Positions 23,281 through 34,700 of a stretch of 64,000 nucleotides of DNA are shown one piece after another (within the stretch, counting starts at the first letter, position 1; each line of letters starts with the position of its first letter). This stretch comes from Litoditis marina. Its lineage: Eukaryota > Nematoda > Chromadorea > Rhabditida > Rhabditidae. The notes under the pieces were generated by a model that was not told the origin of the DNA, did no database searches, and was given only the letters and a program-made list of their open reading frames with translations. Where the stretch lies: the NCBI GenBank assembly GCA_964036275.1, contig OZ038435.1, positions 31,787,521-31,851,520 of the forward strand. Reading direction: 5' to 3'. The position numbers and the translations under genes were made by a program.

Positions 23281-23596
23281 GAGGTCATATTTTCACCTAG
23301 CGGCGGGCAATCGCGGTTCAATCCACAACATGTGTGGTTTGCCAGAATATGCGCGAGGATAAGTTTGTCTCAAACGCCCGTTCCATTTCCTTCTGTCCAC
23401 CTCCAACGTCTATTACTGATTCCTTAACAAAGACGACTGTGGATTATAACAAAATTAAATTCACCTGTTATGAAATTTTGTATTTTGTGCTGTTTGAGAG
23501 GGCACAGAACGAAACTAACTGATTTTAAATGAACCGAGCAGTTCAAATGTATCTGAAAAAGATTCTCAGAAAGCAAAGTTGGTGACCAAAGCTCCG

Positions 23597-23661
23597 TTGT
23601 AGTTTGATCTCGCTGCACGTCATGCAGCGTTGGACCGAATATCAACGAGATCAAATTACAA
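23597..23661. repeat. Family H hairpin
   Basis: TTGTAGTTTGATCTCG on the left and CGAGATCAAATTACAA on the right, 65 bp, near-perfect arms. Confidence 0.7.
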
Positions 23662-24018
23662 GCAACAAGCCCAGACAAGGAGAGGCAAAATACAGCATAA
23701 TGGAAAAAACGAATCCTATATCACAAGGTAAATTTTTTCCAGATTTCGAACCGGCACTGTAGCAAGGTTCCGCAACTCGCTAGCTCAATATGAATTTTAC
23801 GAGATACTGGCCACATAGTTGCCAACTTCATAACTGCTTAATAATAGAGTAGGCGATCACAACCTGGAGCGAGGGATCAGACAGTTTAGCTCAAAGGTGA
23901 CCTCTTCATTAGTCTTTGCTTCAGTGCCAGGGTGGACAGTATCGAAATATAAGTTCGGTCCTAACCTAACTCCAGGATCGACGTAGATCGAAAATAGTAA
24001 GCACAATGTACATACAGG

Positions 24019-25174
24019 TTATTCTACGGCGAAGAGAATTACTTTCGACTTGGGGATCCTGCTCTTGTAGGTGGGCGCCAGCAGGGATCCACTGGAGACA
24101 ATGTTCCTGTGAGCGGGACCAGTTCCCATCCTGGGAAGGACGATGGGGATGGGCAACTCCCCCACGGACGGACTACTTCTCGTACGGATTATGATCTGTG
24201 AGTAATTGTATGAAATGAATCTTTCGCCGTTTTTTTGGGTTCTCATTTGGTCTTTACAGAAAACAACTTCGCGTGACTATCAGAGAGATCGAAGATGTTA
24301 AAGACAATGAAATAATTAATATTAGGGTTAAAAAACAAAGTTAACTGTTTGGTTTACCTCGGTATTTCCTACGGTGGAGGAGCGAATTCGCCGGGATAGG
24401 GCCAGGTCAGACTGCAAGCTATTTCCTCTGGAATAGATGTACTTATTAATCAATTGATATGGTTTGAGTTTCAGTTTGATAAACGTGTACCTCTAGGAGT
24501 ACTACTCCCCAGCAGTATTCACATTGCTACCGCGTACGGTTATCGAGTTGAACATTTTGAGTTTTCGAGTTTTGGAAAAAAACGGGTTTTTGAGTTTTGA
24601 GTTCCACTATAACAAACCCTACTACCGAGTCACCAATAGCAACAACATAACTTTACTAGTGATTGACCATCTAGAGAAAGAACCAACTAACCGACTTATC
24701 CTCTTCTTCTCAATGGTTACCTCAGTGTTGCTGCGACCTCGTACTGACATAGATGGGTTACGGGTCCGGCTTGTCGTCCTAGAAAAGCTCTTATTGTCAA
24801 TACATTCTCAATCTTTGAAAAAGGACGATAATGTGGTCCGATCCCAACGCTTCAGTCCTTTAAACTGCAATAGATTTTTTAATTGTAGTTTAAAGGACCG
24901 TTGAAACGGGATTGGTCCACATACACGTACTGCTTCGAATTCAATAACTCAATTACTTTCCAAACGGCTGAAACCGTTCCAGAACTATAAGCATCTCGGT
25001 CAAAAAATTTTCTACATAAAATTATTTTCCAAACCAGAAAAATAGAAACCTTTCTCGATTGTCTTTGGTGACCGATTTGGATCGTTTCAGTGACGAGTTT
25101 CGTGTAGAGGGTTCGCTCTTCTGAATATGTAGCTTCCGTAGGAGTCGCTCGTACAAATCCAGCAATAAACCCAT
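24019..25174 (-). CDS. Unrecognised 137-residue basic protein, four exons
   Basis: Minus-strand exons in order: 25174-25050 (ATG), 24778-24721, 24411-24358, 24195-24019 (TAA). Each has a consensus-like acceptor (TTTTCTAG, CTTGCAG, ACTCACAG), and the phases match (2, 0, 0), giving 414 nt. The protein begins MGLLLDLYERLLRKLHIQKS, a short amphipathic start, then becomes Ser/Arg/Thr-rich and basic. Exons 2 and 3 both end in NTE and are similar in style (SMSVRGRSNTE, RIRSSTVGNTE). The last exon has GELPIPIVLPRMGTGPAHRN and ends KSKVILFAVE. I see no signal peptide, membrane segment or named domain. It converges on the PDZ/LIM gene. The first donor (GTTTCT) is weak. No function can be assigned. Confidence 0.55.
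24818..24925. mobile_element. MITE family B, copy 1
   Basis: Foldback element: GGACGATAATGTGGTCC at the left, GATTGGTCCACAT at the right, with an inner hairpin CCTTTAAACTGCAAT / ATTGTAGTTTAAAGG. It lies in intron 1 of the minus-strand gene. Confidence 0.75.
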
Positions 25175-25346
25175 TATTTTAGAACTGAAAAAAGATGTTC
25201 TTGTAAATACGAAAAGATTAAATGTGCACAACACGCGAATCGTAAAGGAACAATGTGAAACGTGCATAGATCAAGGACTTTAAAATATAGAAAACACATC
25301 CGTACTTTTAAGGAGTTCTTCGGTTGGAGCACTGACCAAAATACCA

Positions 25347-25478
25347 ATATACTAAAAGTAAGTTGAATAGTCACATGAATTTTGCATTCTAAGGAGGTAT
25401 CGTACACTTCGTCATTTCACGTTTCTGGGTTCTGCTGTGTATATTGTTGTACGTGACTATACAATTGACAAACTGTAG
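25347..25478. mobile_element. MITE family A, copy at 25.3 kb
   Basis: TATACTAAAAGTAAGTTGAA then TAGTCACATGAA on the left; GTACGTGACTATACAATTGA then CAAACTGTA on the right. It lies just upstream of the minus-strand gene, where a promoter would be. Confidence 0.65.
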
Positions 25479-25766
25479 ATATGGTCACAAATAGGAATAA
25501 AATTTCCGGTTTTCGACAGCTGAAAAGACAGCATTTTTGGATATCGAAACAATTTGTACGTTTTGGTCTTAATAAATTGAGATGTTTTGTAACAGATGTG
25601 GTAATTAATGGAAAATAAGATCACAAGACGGTAATAAAGATAAGAACTTCAAAGAAAGATAAACGGTAGCTGTCACTGACAACGAAAGAAAAGTGACAGC
25701 GCATGGCGCTCTGACAGGGGCCGGTCAGAAAGTAGCTATATAACATGAATGCAACACCAACATCAG

Positions 25767-25889
25767 TATATACTGAAAGTAAAATGAATAGTCACGTAAA
25801 GTTAGCATTCTAATGAGGAATCATGCACTTTGTCACTGCACGTTTCTAATTTCTGTTCCACGTGACTGTGTAATTGACTAAACAGTTTG
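25767..25889. mobile_element. MITE family A, copy at 25.8 kb
   Basis: TATACTGAAAGTAAAATGAA then TAGTCACGT on the left; CACGTGACTGTGTAATTGAC on the right. Confidence 0.65.
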
Positions 25890-28013
25890 TAAAGAGATAA
25901 AACATTACTTTTCTGAAAGATACACTTGGTGAGGGAGTTAGAAAGGAGACAATCTTCAGATCGGACGTAGAAACAGACCATACACAGATAAGTTCACATG
26001 AGAGGAGTTGCGTGAGAAAACGTTTGATAAATTTCAAACAAAAGTAGCGGTAATTTCACACAGAATAAGTGAAGGTCCTGGTTTCAGAAGGATCGTGACA
26101 CAAAAATATCGAAAGGCTAATAATAATAATAATAATTCATCCGTCAATATGTACCAGAGACAAAATAAGATTGATGAGATCACGACGTATGGACATTAAA
26201 TATCATCGCGGTGAGGATAAAATATGTAGTTGAAAAAAAGAAAGATTGAGATTGAAAACGTGCAAACAAGATGGAGATGGGCTTCTCGAATTATAGCACA
26301 TAATTTGTTATTCAGGATCATACACGAACATAAATGGCGCAATGTGGTGCAATATGTCGCTCCCGGTCATTTTATTCCAATCGTTGTCTCTGCTAGCATA
26401 CGCTGTTTTTCGGCTCTTGGCGAGACAGTGCGCGAAGCAAGAGACGCAGGATGGGATGGTTTTATGGTATAGCCGTACACCGGAATTTTAAATAGTTCTC
26501 GACAGTACTGCGGCACTACTGACGGTTCTGAACAGGATGGATGAAGTAAAATAACGTCAGTGAAACATTTAAAACTTTGATGCACGCGATTGTAATCTCA
26601 GGAATTTACAGCCGCATGTATTATAGTACAACAGCTCAGGTCACTTCACGTGAAATAGTCACGAGGACTTATACCAGGTCAGACCACAATTATTCAGATA
26701 ACACGTGTTCTCCTATATACCGTCACTACCGCCGGAAGTGATATATTATCACCTCCCAAAAGATATTCTGGTCTTAATCTAAGGACACAAAGAATTTTTT
26801 GTCGCGTACGTGCCAGTTCGTGACTGAGAAAGATGAACTTTGAATTCCCAAAAAAAAATGGTCCTACGCGCTGACAATTTTTATAGGGGAGAATGTGAGG
26901 AGGCTATGTGAGGTGTATTTCTCACATTTCCCAAGTGGACTTTGGCAGCGTGCCAATGAAATATCCACCCTATTTTCCCCAATTCCTAACCTCTAGTTGC
27001 TCAGAAAGGATAAGAAATAAATATAACCACTGGCTGGCTATGAAACACAGCAGAAAGTGAAAACGTGTACTGTCATCTCATTTTCATTATTTCCGTAGTG
27101 GACATCCATAAGTTTTTGCTGGGTTTAGTAGGAACGATAGTCGAAAACATCTCATGATTATCGACTTTCGAAGATTATAAAATACATATTTCCTCTGATA
27201 AAACAGCTGACAGCCGCCACTTAGCAAGGACACAAAGTCCAAAACACAATGTGTTCAATGGGTCGAAAAGTAGTGTTCGGATAAAAGAAGCAAAAAGTTC
27301 TGCTTGGAGGGAACATTAGTTATATAATGAAGTGAAAACAATCGCCGAGGCAATAAAATCTTCTATCCGTTTTTGTTGAACGTACCATGCTCACCGAAAG
27401 TTGTTCGCCATTTGATTAGAGAAAAGCTGTAACAAAAAAAGAAGACCCTGTTGTTCTGACACTATATTATTGGCGAGCCAGCGCCTTTCTACATGCTCGA
27501 GAAATGTTGTGAAACCAGTGATGGTCTGATGATCAATATTTCACTTAAAGGGACCGTACCTCTATAATGTGCAATGTAGGTAATTTTTGAAAAATGAAAA
27601 AAGTCATTTATTCTGTTTTGAGAAGAAAGTTCATACCTTTCGTACAGAAAGTTCAAAAACCCACATTATTACTGAGCAAAATAGAAACAAACAGGATTTG
27701 GGTTACTGTAATGCAGCAATTTTTAATCTATCACTGCTTTGTAGTTTTCTTGATATTTACAAATCTTCCTTTACAGATTTCATATTGGTAATGTTGGCCA
27801 TGTTTTGAATATGGTTTTGTAATTTTATGGACATTTTGAAAATTTTGTACGTAGGTGAACTCGGCGGTGTATGTACGTGCGCGTGGTCGCGCCGCATTTT
27901 TGAGAACACGGAGCAAGACAGGCAGTTGACACCTATATGAATGATTTTGGTTTTTTGATGTGAACAATATCGACTAATCAGCTCAAACCTCCAAATTAAA
28001 GAGAAACGGTACC

Positions 28014-28139
28014 TTTAAAGAAGGACGATTATGTGGACCAATCTCGTGTCAACGGTCCTTTAAACTGCAATTGAAAAATGTATTGCAGTTTAAAGGACTG
28101 AATCGTTGCGAATGGACCACATAATCGTCCTACTTTAAA
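28014..28139. mobile_element. MITE family B, copy 2
   Basis: Best preserved copy: TTTAAAGAAGGACGATTATG then TGGACCAATC at the left; GGACCACATAATCGTCCTAC then TTTAAA at the right; inner hairpin CCTTTAAACTGCAATTG / TATTGCAGTTTAAAGG. Ends at TTAA sites, which suggests a piggyBac-type target. Inverted relative to the other copies. Confidence 0.8.
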
Positions 28140-28216
28140 CCTAAATTTGAGAGAACGCAAGTAGTCTTTTCCAGTTCCACTCATACTCCTGGCGTGGTAG
28201 CAATCCATCAAAAACC

Positions 28217-28402
28217 TCATGAGCAACCTCAAATATCTCACGAACTTCTCATGAGATTCTACTGATTTCTATGCTAAAAAAAGAAGAAGTTCACGAGTAG
28301 CTCATTGATTGTCATGGGATTCTAATGGGAAAATCATATAAGTTGCTCATGAGAAAATAATATGAAGTTCTCATGAGAACATCATATGAGTTTCTCATGA
28401 GG
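28217..28402. repeat. Cluster of CTCATGAG palindromes
   Basis: At least five occurrences of CTCATGAG, embedded in related phrases such as AAGTTCTCATGAGA, AAGTTGCTCATGAG and ACTTCTCATGAGATTCTA. Structure not assigned to a known element. Confidence 0.6.
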
Positions 28403-29413
28403 TGAAAGGATTATTACGCCGCCTGCAGTGTAGTCGGTTCCACCAATCGATAACTTCCTACAGTAACCTTTCTGTTATTCAAGGACGTTTAACGTCTTGA
28501 AGGTCTTGACTGATGTGAAACTATATTCTTCAGTTCGAATTGTGATACATCAAGGGTGAAACTAAACAAAGCCATTTCGAAACTAGCAGAAATGAAAACC
28601 CAGAAACTTGCTAACAAAACTGAAAGTAAAGTAAGGCGTGTATCGTATTGTTGAGATCGTGCCAACAATGCAATAGCATAAATATCGAACAGTGGAGATA
28701 AGAAACAGCAAAAAAGACGGCCTGCGAAATTCGTATAGATGGAAAGTACAATTATACAAAACTGCTTTACTAAAATTGAGACTTGAGAAAAATCAAACAA
28801 AAAGCAGAGCAAAAAACTTTTAAAAAATTACTTGAGCATCCAAGCAAAGCAAAGAAGCGGTAGTTTCGGTATTAAACAGTAGAACAGTTTCTGGATAGCG
28901 ACTCAGATTCATTATCGCCAATTTTCCGCTATTAACAAACTAGGAAAGCGAGAGAGCAAGGAGATCAAGGATACATCGAACAGTATGAAAACGTCTGCGT
29001 CTCTCTGACCTTCACGCTCTCTCGGTGAGGCCGCTACAGAAGTGGCTGGCGAATCGACAAGAAGTTGTCTGACCTTGTAGCTTGATCCCATGTTTTTTCG
29101 GTCGAAAATGATAAACTATTGCGTTTATCGAAATTTTGATCCCCTATATAGTGGTCAACCCTGTAAATCAGGAACTGCGCTCGCTCAGTTCTTGCCCTCA
29201 GCTATATAACGTTTATGTTCAATATTTCCAGGGTACTTATGGTGGAATTTCCTTTGAAAACGAGCAGATCGTTCACCTAAAGAATAACCGGAAGGAAACC
29301 GTTGTTATCAAGGTTGACTTGCAAATTCCCAGGTCTACTGACAGTAGAATCAAGGTTGGTTATATATGCAACAACCCCCATAAATTGTAGTATGTCTGCT
29401 CACTTTTTTTCGA

Positions 29414-29533
29414 TTTAAAGAAGGACGATTATGTGGTCCAATCCCAACGCGTCAGTCCTTTAAACTGCAATACATTTTTCAATTGCAGCAAGGACCGTTG
29501 ACACGAGATTGGTCCACATAATCCTCCTACTTT
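29414..29533. mobile_element. MITE family B, copy 3
   Basis: TTTAAAGAAGGACGATTATG then TGGTCCAATCC at the left, GATTGGTCCACATAATCCTC at the right. It lies in the intron of the DUF4139 fragment. Confidence 0.75.
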
Positions 29534-29762
29534 CATAATTATTTTGAGCACAGCATTGTTGCACAACGAACTTAGTATTCCTACTCTGCTTTCCCACCCT
29601 TCCACCATTTCTTCACTTTGCCGAATCCTTCAATGTATCGGCATCAAACTACAAACAGAGCAGACGAAACGGAATAACACTTGCGGCACTTTTTTTACCT
29701 AGGGCGAGCTACTGAACTACTTGCTGTGAGGAGGGCAGAATGGAAGGCTTGTTCACTGTTCA

Positions 29763-29963
29763 GGTATAGTTCCCGTCATTCCCACTGAGACTTGACGTAC
29801 CAATGAATTTTTCACTATTTCGGAGTTTGACAAAAAATACAAATCTCTGTTAGCGATTGTTTAGTTTCGCTTTTTTCAGAAAACTTTTTTTCTGAGATAT
29901 AGTCATTCGATAATCTTGGCGCGATGCCATATGAGTCTCAGTGCAAATGAAACGAACTATACC
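29763..29963. mobile_element. MITE family C, copy 2 (best preserved)
   Basis: GGTATAGTTCCCGTCATTCC then CACTGAGACTT at the left; GCCATATGAGTCTCAGTGCA then AATGAAACGAACTATACC at the right. It lies in the same intron as family-B copy 3, so most of that intron is repeat DNA. Confidence 0.7.
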
Positions 29964-30220
29964 AATGTCCCATAATTGGAGTTTCACATATACCAATGTA
30001 GAAGGACACCCTGTTCAATTACATTGTATTCTATTCTAGTGTCTTTCAGGTTCGTCTCCTGAGCCCTGCCATCATTCCCAACGAGGGTACCAAGATGACC
30101 GCCCTGAACAACTTGAACTGGACCATTGATTTGGCCGGAGGCCAGGAACGGGACCTGAGTGTGAAGTATTCCCTTGAACATGCCAAGAAAGACAACGTGA
30201 AATTCCGCGAAACTATGTGA

Positions 30221-31732
30221 ATTATAAACCTTGTAGAATATGTTTGAGTATGCATAAATCATGTATAAACATCTGTTTTCTCTGATAAATCAAAAACAGC
30301 AAAGTGTGTCGTTCATGCTACCCTGCAGTCAAACTGGATTTTTTTCGCAGCTCAATCTTGTTTTATTGGTATACAACTAGATCGAGATGAGAAAAAATTA
30401 CGTAAAAAATACAGAATTATAACTGTTTATTGTAACGACGGACGATTGTATTTTTTATCAGATCAGGTAGGTCACATCACAGCCAAAAACTCATTCAGAG
30501 CAAGAAGAGCAGTTCTGCGATAGCAATGGTATAAAATCCAACGCGGCTTCCAGTTGACGTTGTAGCCACCGCGAATATTCTGTTTTTGAATCACAACTAA
30601 TTTTTTCATCGACCGCGGGCGGCGCCCCTACAATCCAAAAAAATTTAATTTTTGAGTTCATTGGATATGGAGTTTATTAAATATCGATGTCACTGTCATT
30701 TATGCTCTTGTAATCGCTGAGGTTTTCTCGAACAGGCGAAATGACGTGTCCAATATTTGATTGAATGTTGCTGCGCTGTAATTAGTAATTCCCCTCTAAT
30801 TAAAGCACAATTCAGGATTTCAGTTCTTTTCATACTGGTTCAGTTCTTTCCATTATAATTCCCTATTCCCCAATTTTCGTCCAATATACAAATTTAGATT
30901 CCTGATATTAAATTATCAGTTTGAGATTGTAATTGTAGCTTTTCTCCTTTGCAATTTCCTTTCTCAGATTTTCCTGTATGTCATATATTTTTGATGGATA
31001 CCGATTCATATGGGTTGAAATCCGTTCGATCTCCTCAATTCTGTTTGAAATATTTACATCATATATAGTTTTATAAATATAACGCTCTCTTGTCTTTAAA
31101 TATGTTCGTGGTTGTCGAGTATTAGTTCACTTTGAATATTCGAGCATCTTATTACTTCGAGTACCCTTGAAATTGACTCATTAGGGGCTTCGCGCCCGAG
31201 CTAACGTGGAATTGTCATTCATTCATCGGTAATACTACTATTGAAGAAACTAGTTTCATTTCAGGTTCGAACGTGGTTCTCTTCTCTCTGCTTTTATTTA
31301 TGTAAGTTCCTGGAGTCTGGAATCTGGTTATCTGGTTTATATCTTCTACTACTGACGTGTAGTAGTTTGAGACTTTTTTGAAATTCCTGTCTATTTTTGA
31401 AGCAAACCGATCACAAAACTCTATGAAGTAGGAGAAAGTATGTATTATGTTGATTTGTAGTTGACGAACCGCTTTTCTAGCTTGCTTACTCATTAATGTT
31501 TCTCCTCGGTGCATGTTACGCTCATCGCCCAACTGTTCAATTGAGCTACGTTTCTGACAAATCTGCCCAGAGCCTTCATTGCTCTGCAGTCTCTCATTAC
31601 CCCGTACTCTCTTGTTCTGTCTGGCCGGGAGTGGTCAGAGCAACTGTGCCCTCTTGTTGGCTGAAACATTCAACAACGTCACTAGCGTCCACACGATATT
31701 CGATTTATAGCCTCTCACTTCTATTTCATTCC
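30221..31732. other. Region between the DUF4139 fragment and the teneurin start
   Basis: AT-rich, no supported exon. The last 250 bases before 31733 are more GC-rich, stay open in the teneurin frame from an ATG at 31496, and contain a possible acceptor CGATTTATAG at 31701-31710. The teneurin promoter and 5' UTR probably lie here. Confidence 0.4.
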
Positions 31733-34700
31733 ATGGATTCAGAACCGCCGGAGGTTTTGAAGGGAACGGACTGGCATGAATCTGCCGGCACATTTTCACC
31801 GGCCAAGTACGTTCTGAGAATCAAAACTCGACCAAGAACAGCTACCATACCAGGTTAGTTCAGTTTTTGTTCTTTAGTTTTTGTGATTTCGCGATGTCAA
31901 AGTACGTTACGTTAGGTAGAACGTAGAAAGTACGTTAAGTTTTGAAAGTACGGATCTGTAAAAAAGTAAGTACTGATATTTTCAGACAGTGATCGCTATG
32001 TTAAATGTTACATTCACATGGAACTTCGGCTCGTTCATAAGACACTCAACCAGTAGAGTAGGATCCAGATCCAGAATCAGAAAAGTTCTAGTGTGATGAT
32101 TTCATACGTAAAATACCCCTTATTCTGATTCTGATATTGGCTGATGTTCACTTTTGCCCGATTCCGATTTTACCATGATCACTTTTCGGGGGTAAATGTT
32201 AAAGATTCTAGGCAAAATGACTATTTTTTGTGTATTCGGGGCTGGTTATGCTCACTTTTGGGGTGGCTCATGCTCACCTTTTTCACGTATGGATGAATTA
32301 TGTTTCCCCTTTTTCTGTCTCACTCTTAGTCTGTTAGTCATACTTTTGCTAATCATTGTCTTTGATCCTTAGCACTTTAATCAGGCAAACGTGGCTAAAT
32401 ACATTACATATGTTCATAAAAATGAAGAGGGGGTGCTTTTCTACAGAACAACAGAGCTTCTCGAAATTTGAACCCTTTTCTCTACAAGTTATGAACGAAA
32501 ACGAATAAACATACAACTGCTTCAATCAAAAAAGTTTCTTTTTGATGAAAATGCTGGTTACGTGGTAACCACTCCCTGCCGGAACTCTTGCCTTTTTTTG
32601 GTTCCGATACCGTCTGCCAGCATCACAAATTATGCCAGTCGATAGATAATGACCACCGTATGTTGCGAGTCAATCCAAGGATTTTGTCCGCCTTATTGCT
32701 CCACTTAATTACTGTATCTATAACTGCGCGTCAATCGAACACCATGGCCGTGATATAGTATTCTTCTTGCGCAATTATGTTAGTTCACCTTTGTTCGCAG
32801 CATCCAACTAGTGTTGTTTCTATCAATTATCGATTATAGCACAGAGTGCATGAACGTGTACTCTCAGGCATAGGTGAAATTGTTTAATGCCAGAGCAACT
32901 GAAATGAACGTGCGTAAATTTAAGAACTAGCGCGATAACCACGCCAAAAGTGGGACAAAAATGAGTATGGGTCAGCGCTAATTAGACGGAGTATTTTGCC
33001 TATGCTCTCAGTATATAGAAGGCAGCATCGGCTTACCAAAAGAATTCAGAGAACTGTAGCCTTTCTCGCTAAATTTCTTAACAGTTCTGTAAGGATTCCA
33101 TCGAGAAGAATAGTCTAATTTCACTGGTATGTGTGGAGTGTAGTGTACTGTATACTGCATGAAAAGATCGGTATATAGTTTAGGAGTTAAGATTTCGTTT
33201 TGTCTTCGATTTCCACCTTTTCAACATTCAACTGTATTTACGCCTATGTCTTTTTTCTTCTTTCTTTTACTGTGTATGGGTTGTGAGTTGTGACATTCAA
33301 GTTTAGATTGTGCAATTCTCCAATCTTGAGTCAGCCCTTGTTTTGTTGTTTTCTCTGATACATGTATTGAGGATTCTATCTCGTCAGTCATGGTGGCGCC
33401 TGTCAGAGTGTCGCAATTGCTGAGCCGAACATACGGCCGACAAGTTGCAAGCTAACGCAACCGATGACTCATTTTCGCTTTTTCTCTTTTTTTTTTCGAT
33501 GAAAATACGTAACATTTCATAACTTTCCTCGAAAAAGTGCACGTTTTCTCAAGTTTTGCACTAACGGCTGTCACAGAAGGCGAGCGAGGAGCATATTTTT
33601 CAGTTCTCTGGCTTATGTAAGGGCAATGAATGATTGTATAGATGAATGAGCTCAACTGAAATCTTCAAGTTAGTTTTTAATTTGATATGTACTAGGGTAG
33701 GGCTAAGGATTGCTAGGCTAGCGTAGCAAAACTTTAATAAGTCTATAGTTAACATTTTGGACCAAAATTTGGTAAATTGGAGAATGTTAGCGAGTTAAAG
33801 TGTCTGTGATCCGGATGTTCTAATTTAGGAAAGGGGGCCTTTTCGATAATATTTCAACCCCAGTGGTAAAGTTTAACAATTTGTTCCGTGCTGAATCATT
33901 TGTCTTCTGACTATTTTCACGCGAACAATTCATTCATTGCCGTTGAGTAGTGTCTCCCCCCCCCCATTCATTACATGACCTTTTTGATGCATTGACCATC
34001 AACCGTATACCGTAGTTGTTTTAGAACAAATTACGCACTGTTATACAAATATTTGCTTAACAAAAGAGAACACGTAACCCACTCACACTTCCTTCCGCAT
34101 CTCCAGACAAATATTACCCTATGACCAAACATTTCCGAAATAAGGCGTTCTTACATCAAATAGATGTGCGAAAAACCAAAAATATGCAAGGTTCGGGTAT
34201 AAAGATTCAAATTTGTTGTCAAAGTTGCCATAGTACAGCGTTTTTATATGGACCAAAAGTAATACACTAATGCTTATTGCGCAGTGAGCTCTCATGCGTG
34301 TTGATACGAATAATTTCAGCCAAGTGTTTAAAGATGAAAATAAGTAGCGACATTCGTTGCAGTTCATCGATTATACCTCAGTTAGCTCAAAACATCAGTT
34401 TCATTTGTTCGGGGAGAAGTCGCGTAAGGGTATATATGGGCAGGTATAGCTTATGGCTAGATGCAGATAGCCTGGAAAACTTCTTTCAATCAAACCCGAA
34501 CAACCGGAGTCCTAAGTTTTCTCAGAGCCTTTGAAAACGTCTTTTAACTCTCAACTTTACAACCTGAGTCCTAAATTTTCTCGGTAGTTTGTCCTCAACA
34601 GGACATTCCGCGACTTAAAATACAGGAGCTTCAACAAATGTGTTGTTGTATTTCAGGTTGCAACAATTTCACAAAGGAAGTTTGCAATTTTTGGTTCTAT

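Larger units (their letters stand above)
21796..24018. other. Intergenic region between the PDZ/LIM gene and the convergent minus-strand gene
   Basis: Contains candidate poly(A) signals at 22271 and 22308, CTGCGTCTC at 22122-22130 and its inverse GAGACGCAG at 22208-22216, a family-A MITE (23150-23280) and a family-H hairpin (23597-23661). No gene seen. Confidence 0.5.
25175..29231. other. Intergenic region, repeat-rich
   Basis: Holds two family-A MITEs (25347, 25767), a family-B MITE (28014), a CTCATGAG repeat cluster (28217-28402), CTGCGTCTC at 28995-29003 and GAGACGCAG at 26441-26449. No supported coding exon was found on either strand, although an upstream part of the DUF4139 gene would be expected here. 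Confidence 0.5.
29232..30220 (+). pseudogene. C-terminal fragment of a DUF4139 (F37C4.5-like) gene
   Basis: Two exons, 29232-29354 and 30050-30220 (TGA), join in phase 0 and encode 97 residues. The first has the segment KVDLQIPRSTDSRIK, the second VRLLSPAIIPNEG, LNWTIDLAGGQERDLSVKYS and a terminal KFRETM. This is the end of the DUF4139 beta-rich domain (pattern: IPvS.D.rIKV.LL.P ... L.W...L..g....l.vkYsvehp). Family members are several hundred residues long with an N-terminal DUF4140. The first exon opens at an acceptor (ATTTCCAG), yet I find no upstream exon or usable in-frame ATG, so it looks like a truncated copy or pseudogene. The coding frame itself is intact. The biochemical role of the family is not well defined. 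Confidence 0.6.

Noticed and set aside
24524..24904. 126-residue plus-strand ORF
   Set aside because: Shadow of the minus-strand gene's intron and exon 2 plus a family-B MITE.
28489..28812. 107-residue hydrophobic minus-strand ORF
   Set aside because: Composition follows local AT-rich sequence; no supporting exon or domain.
29232..30220. Major sperm protein (MSP) domain
   Set aside because: The beta-rich sequence first suggested MSP, but the KVDLQIPRSTDSRIKV...LNWTIDL pattern is that of DUF4139.
31215..31532. 105-residue minus-strand ORF with ATG
   Set aside because: Hydrophilic and intact but no recognised domain and no splice context; length is within what chance gives in AT-rich DNA of this size. 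It could be revisited if antisense transcripts exist.
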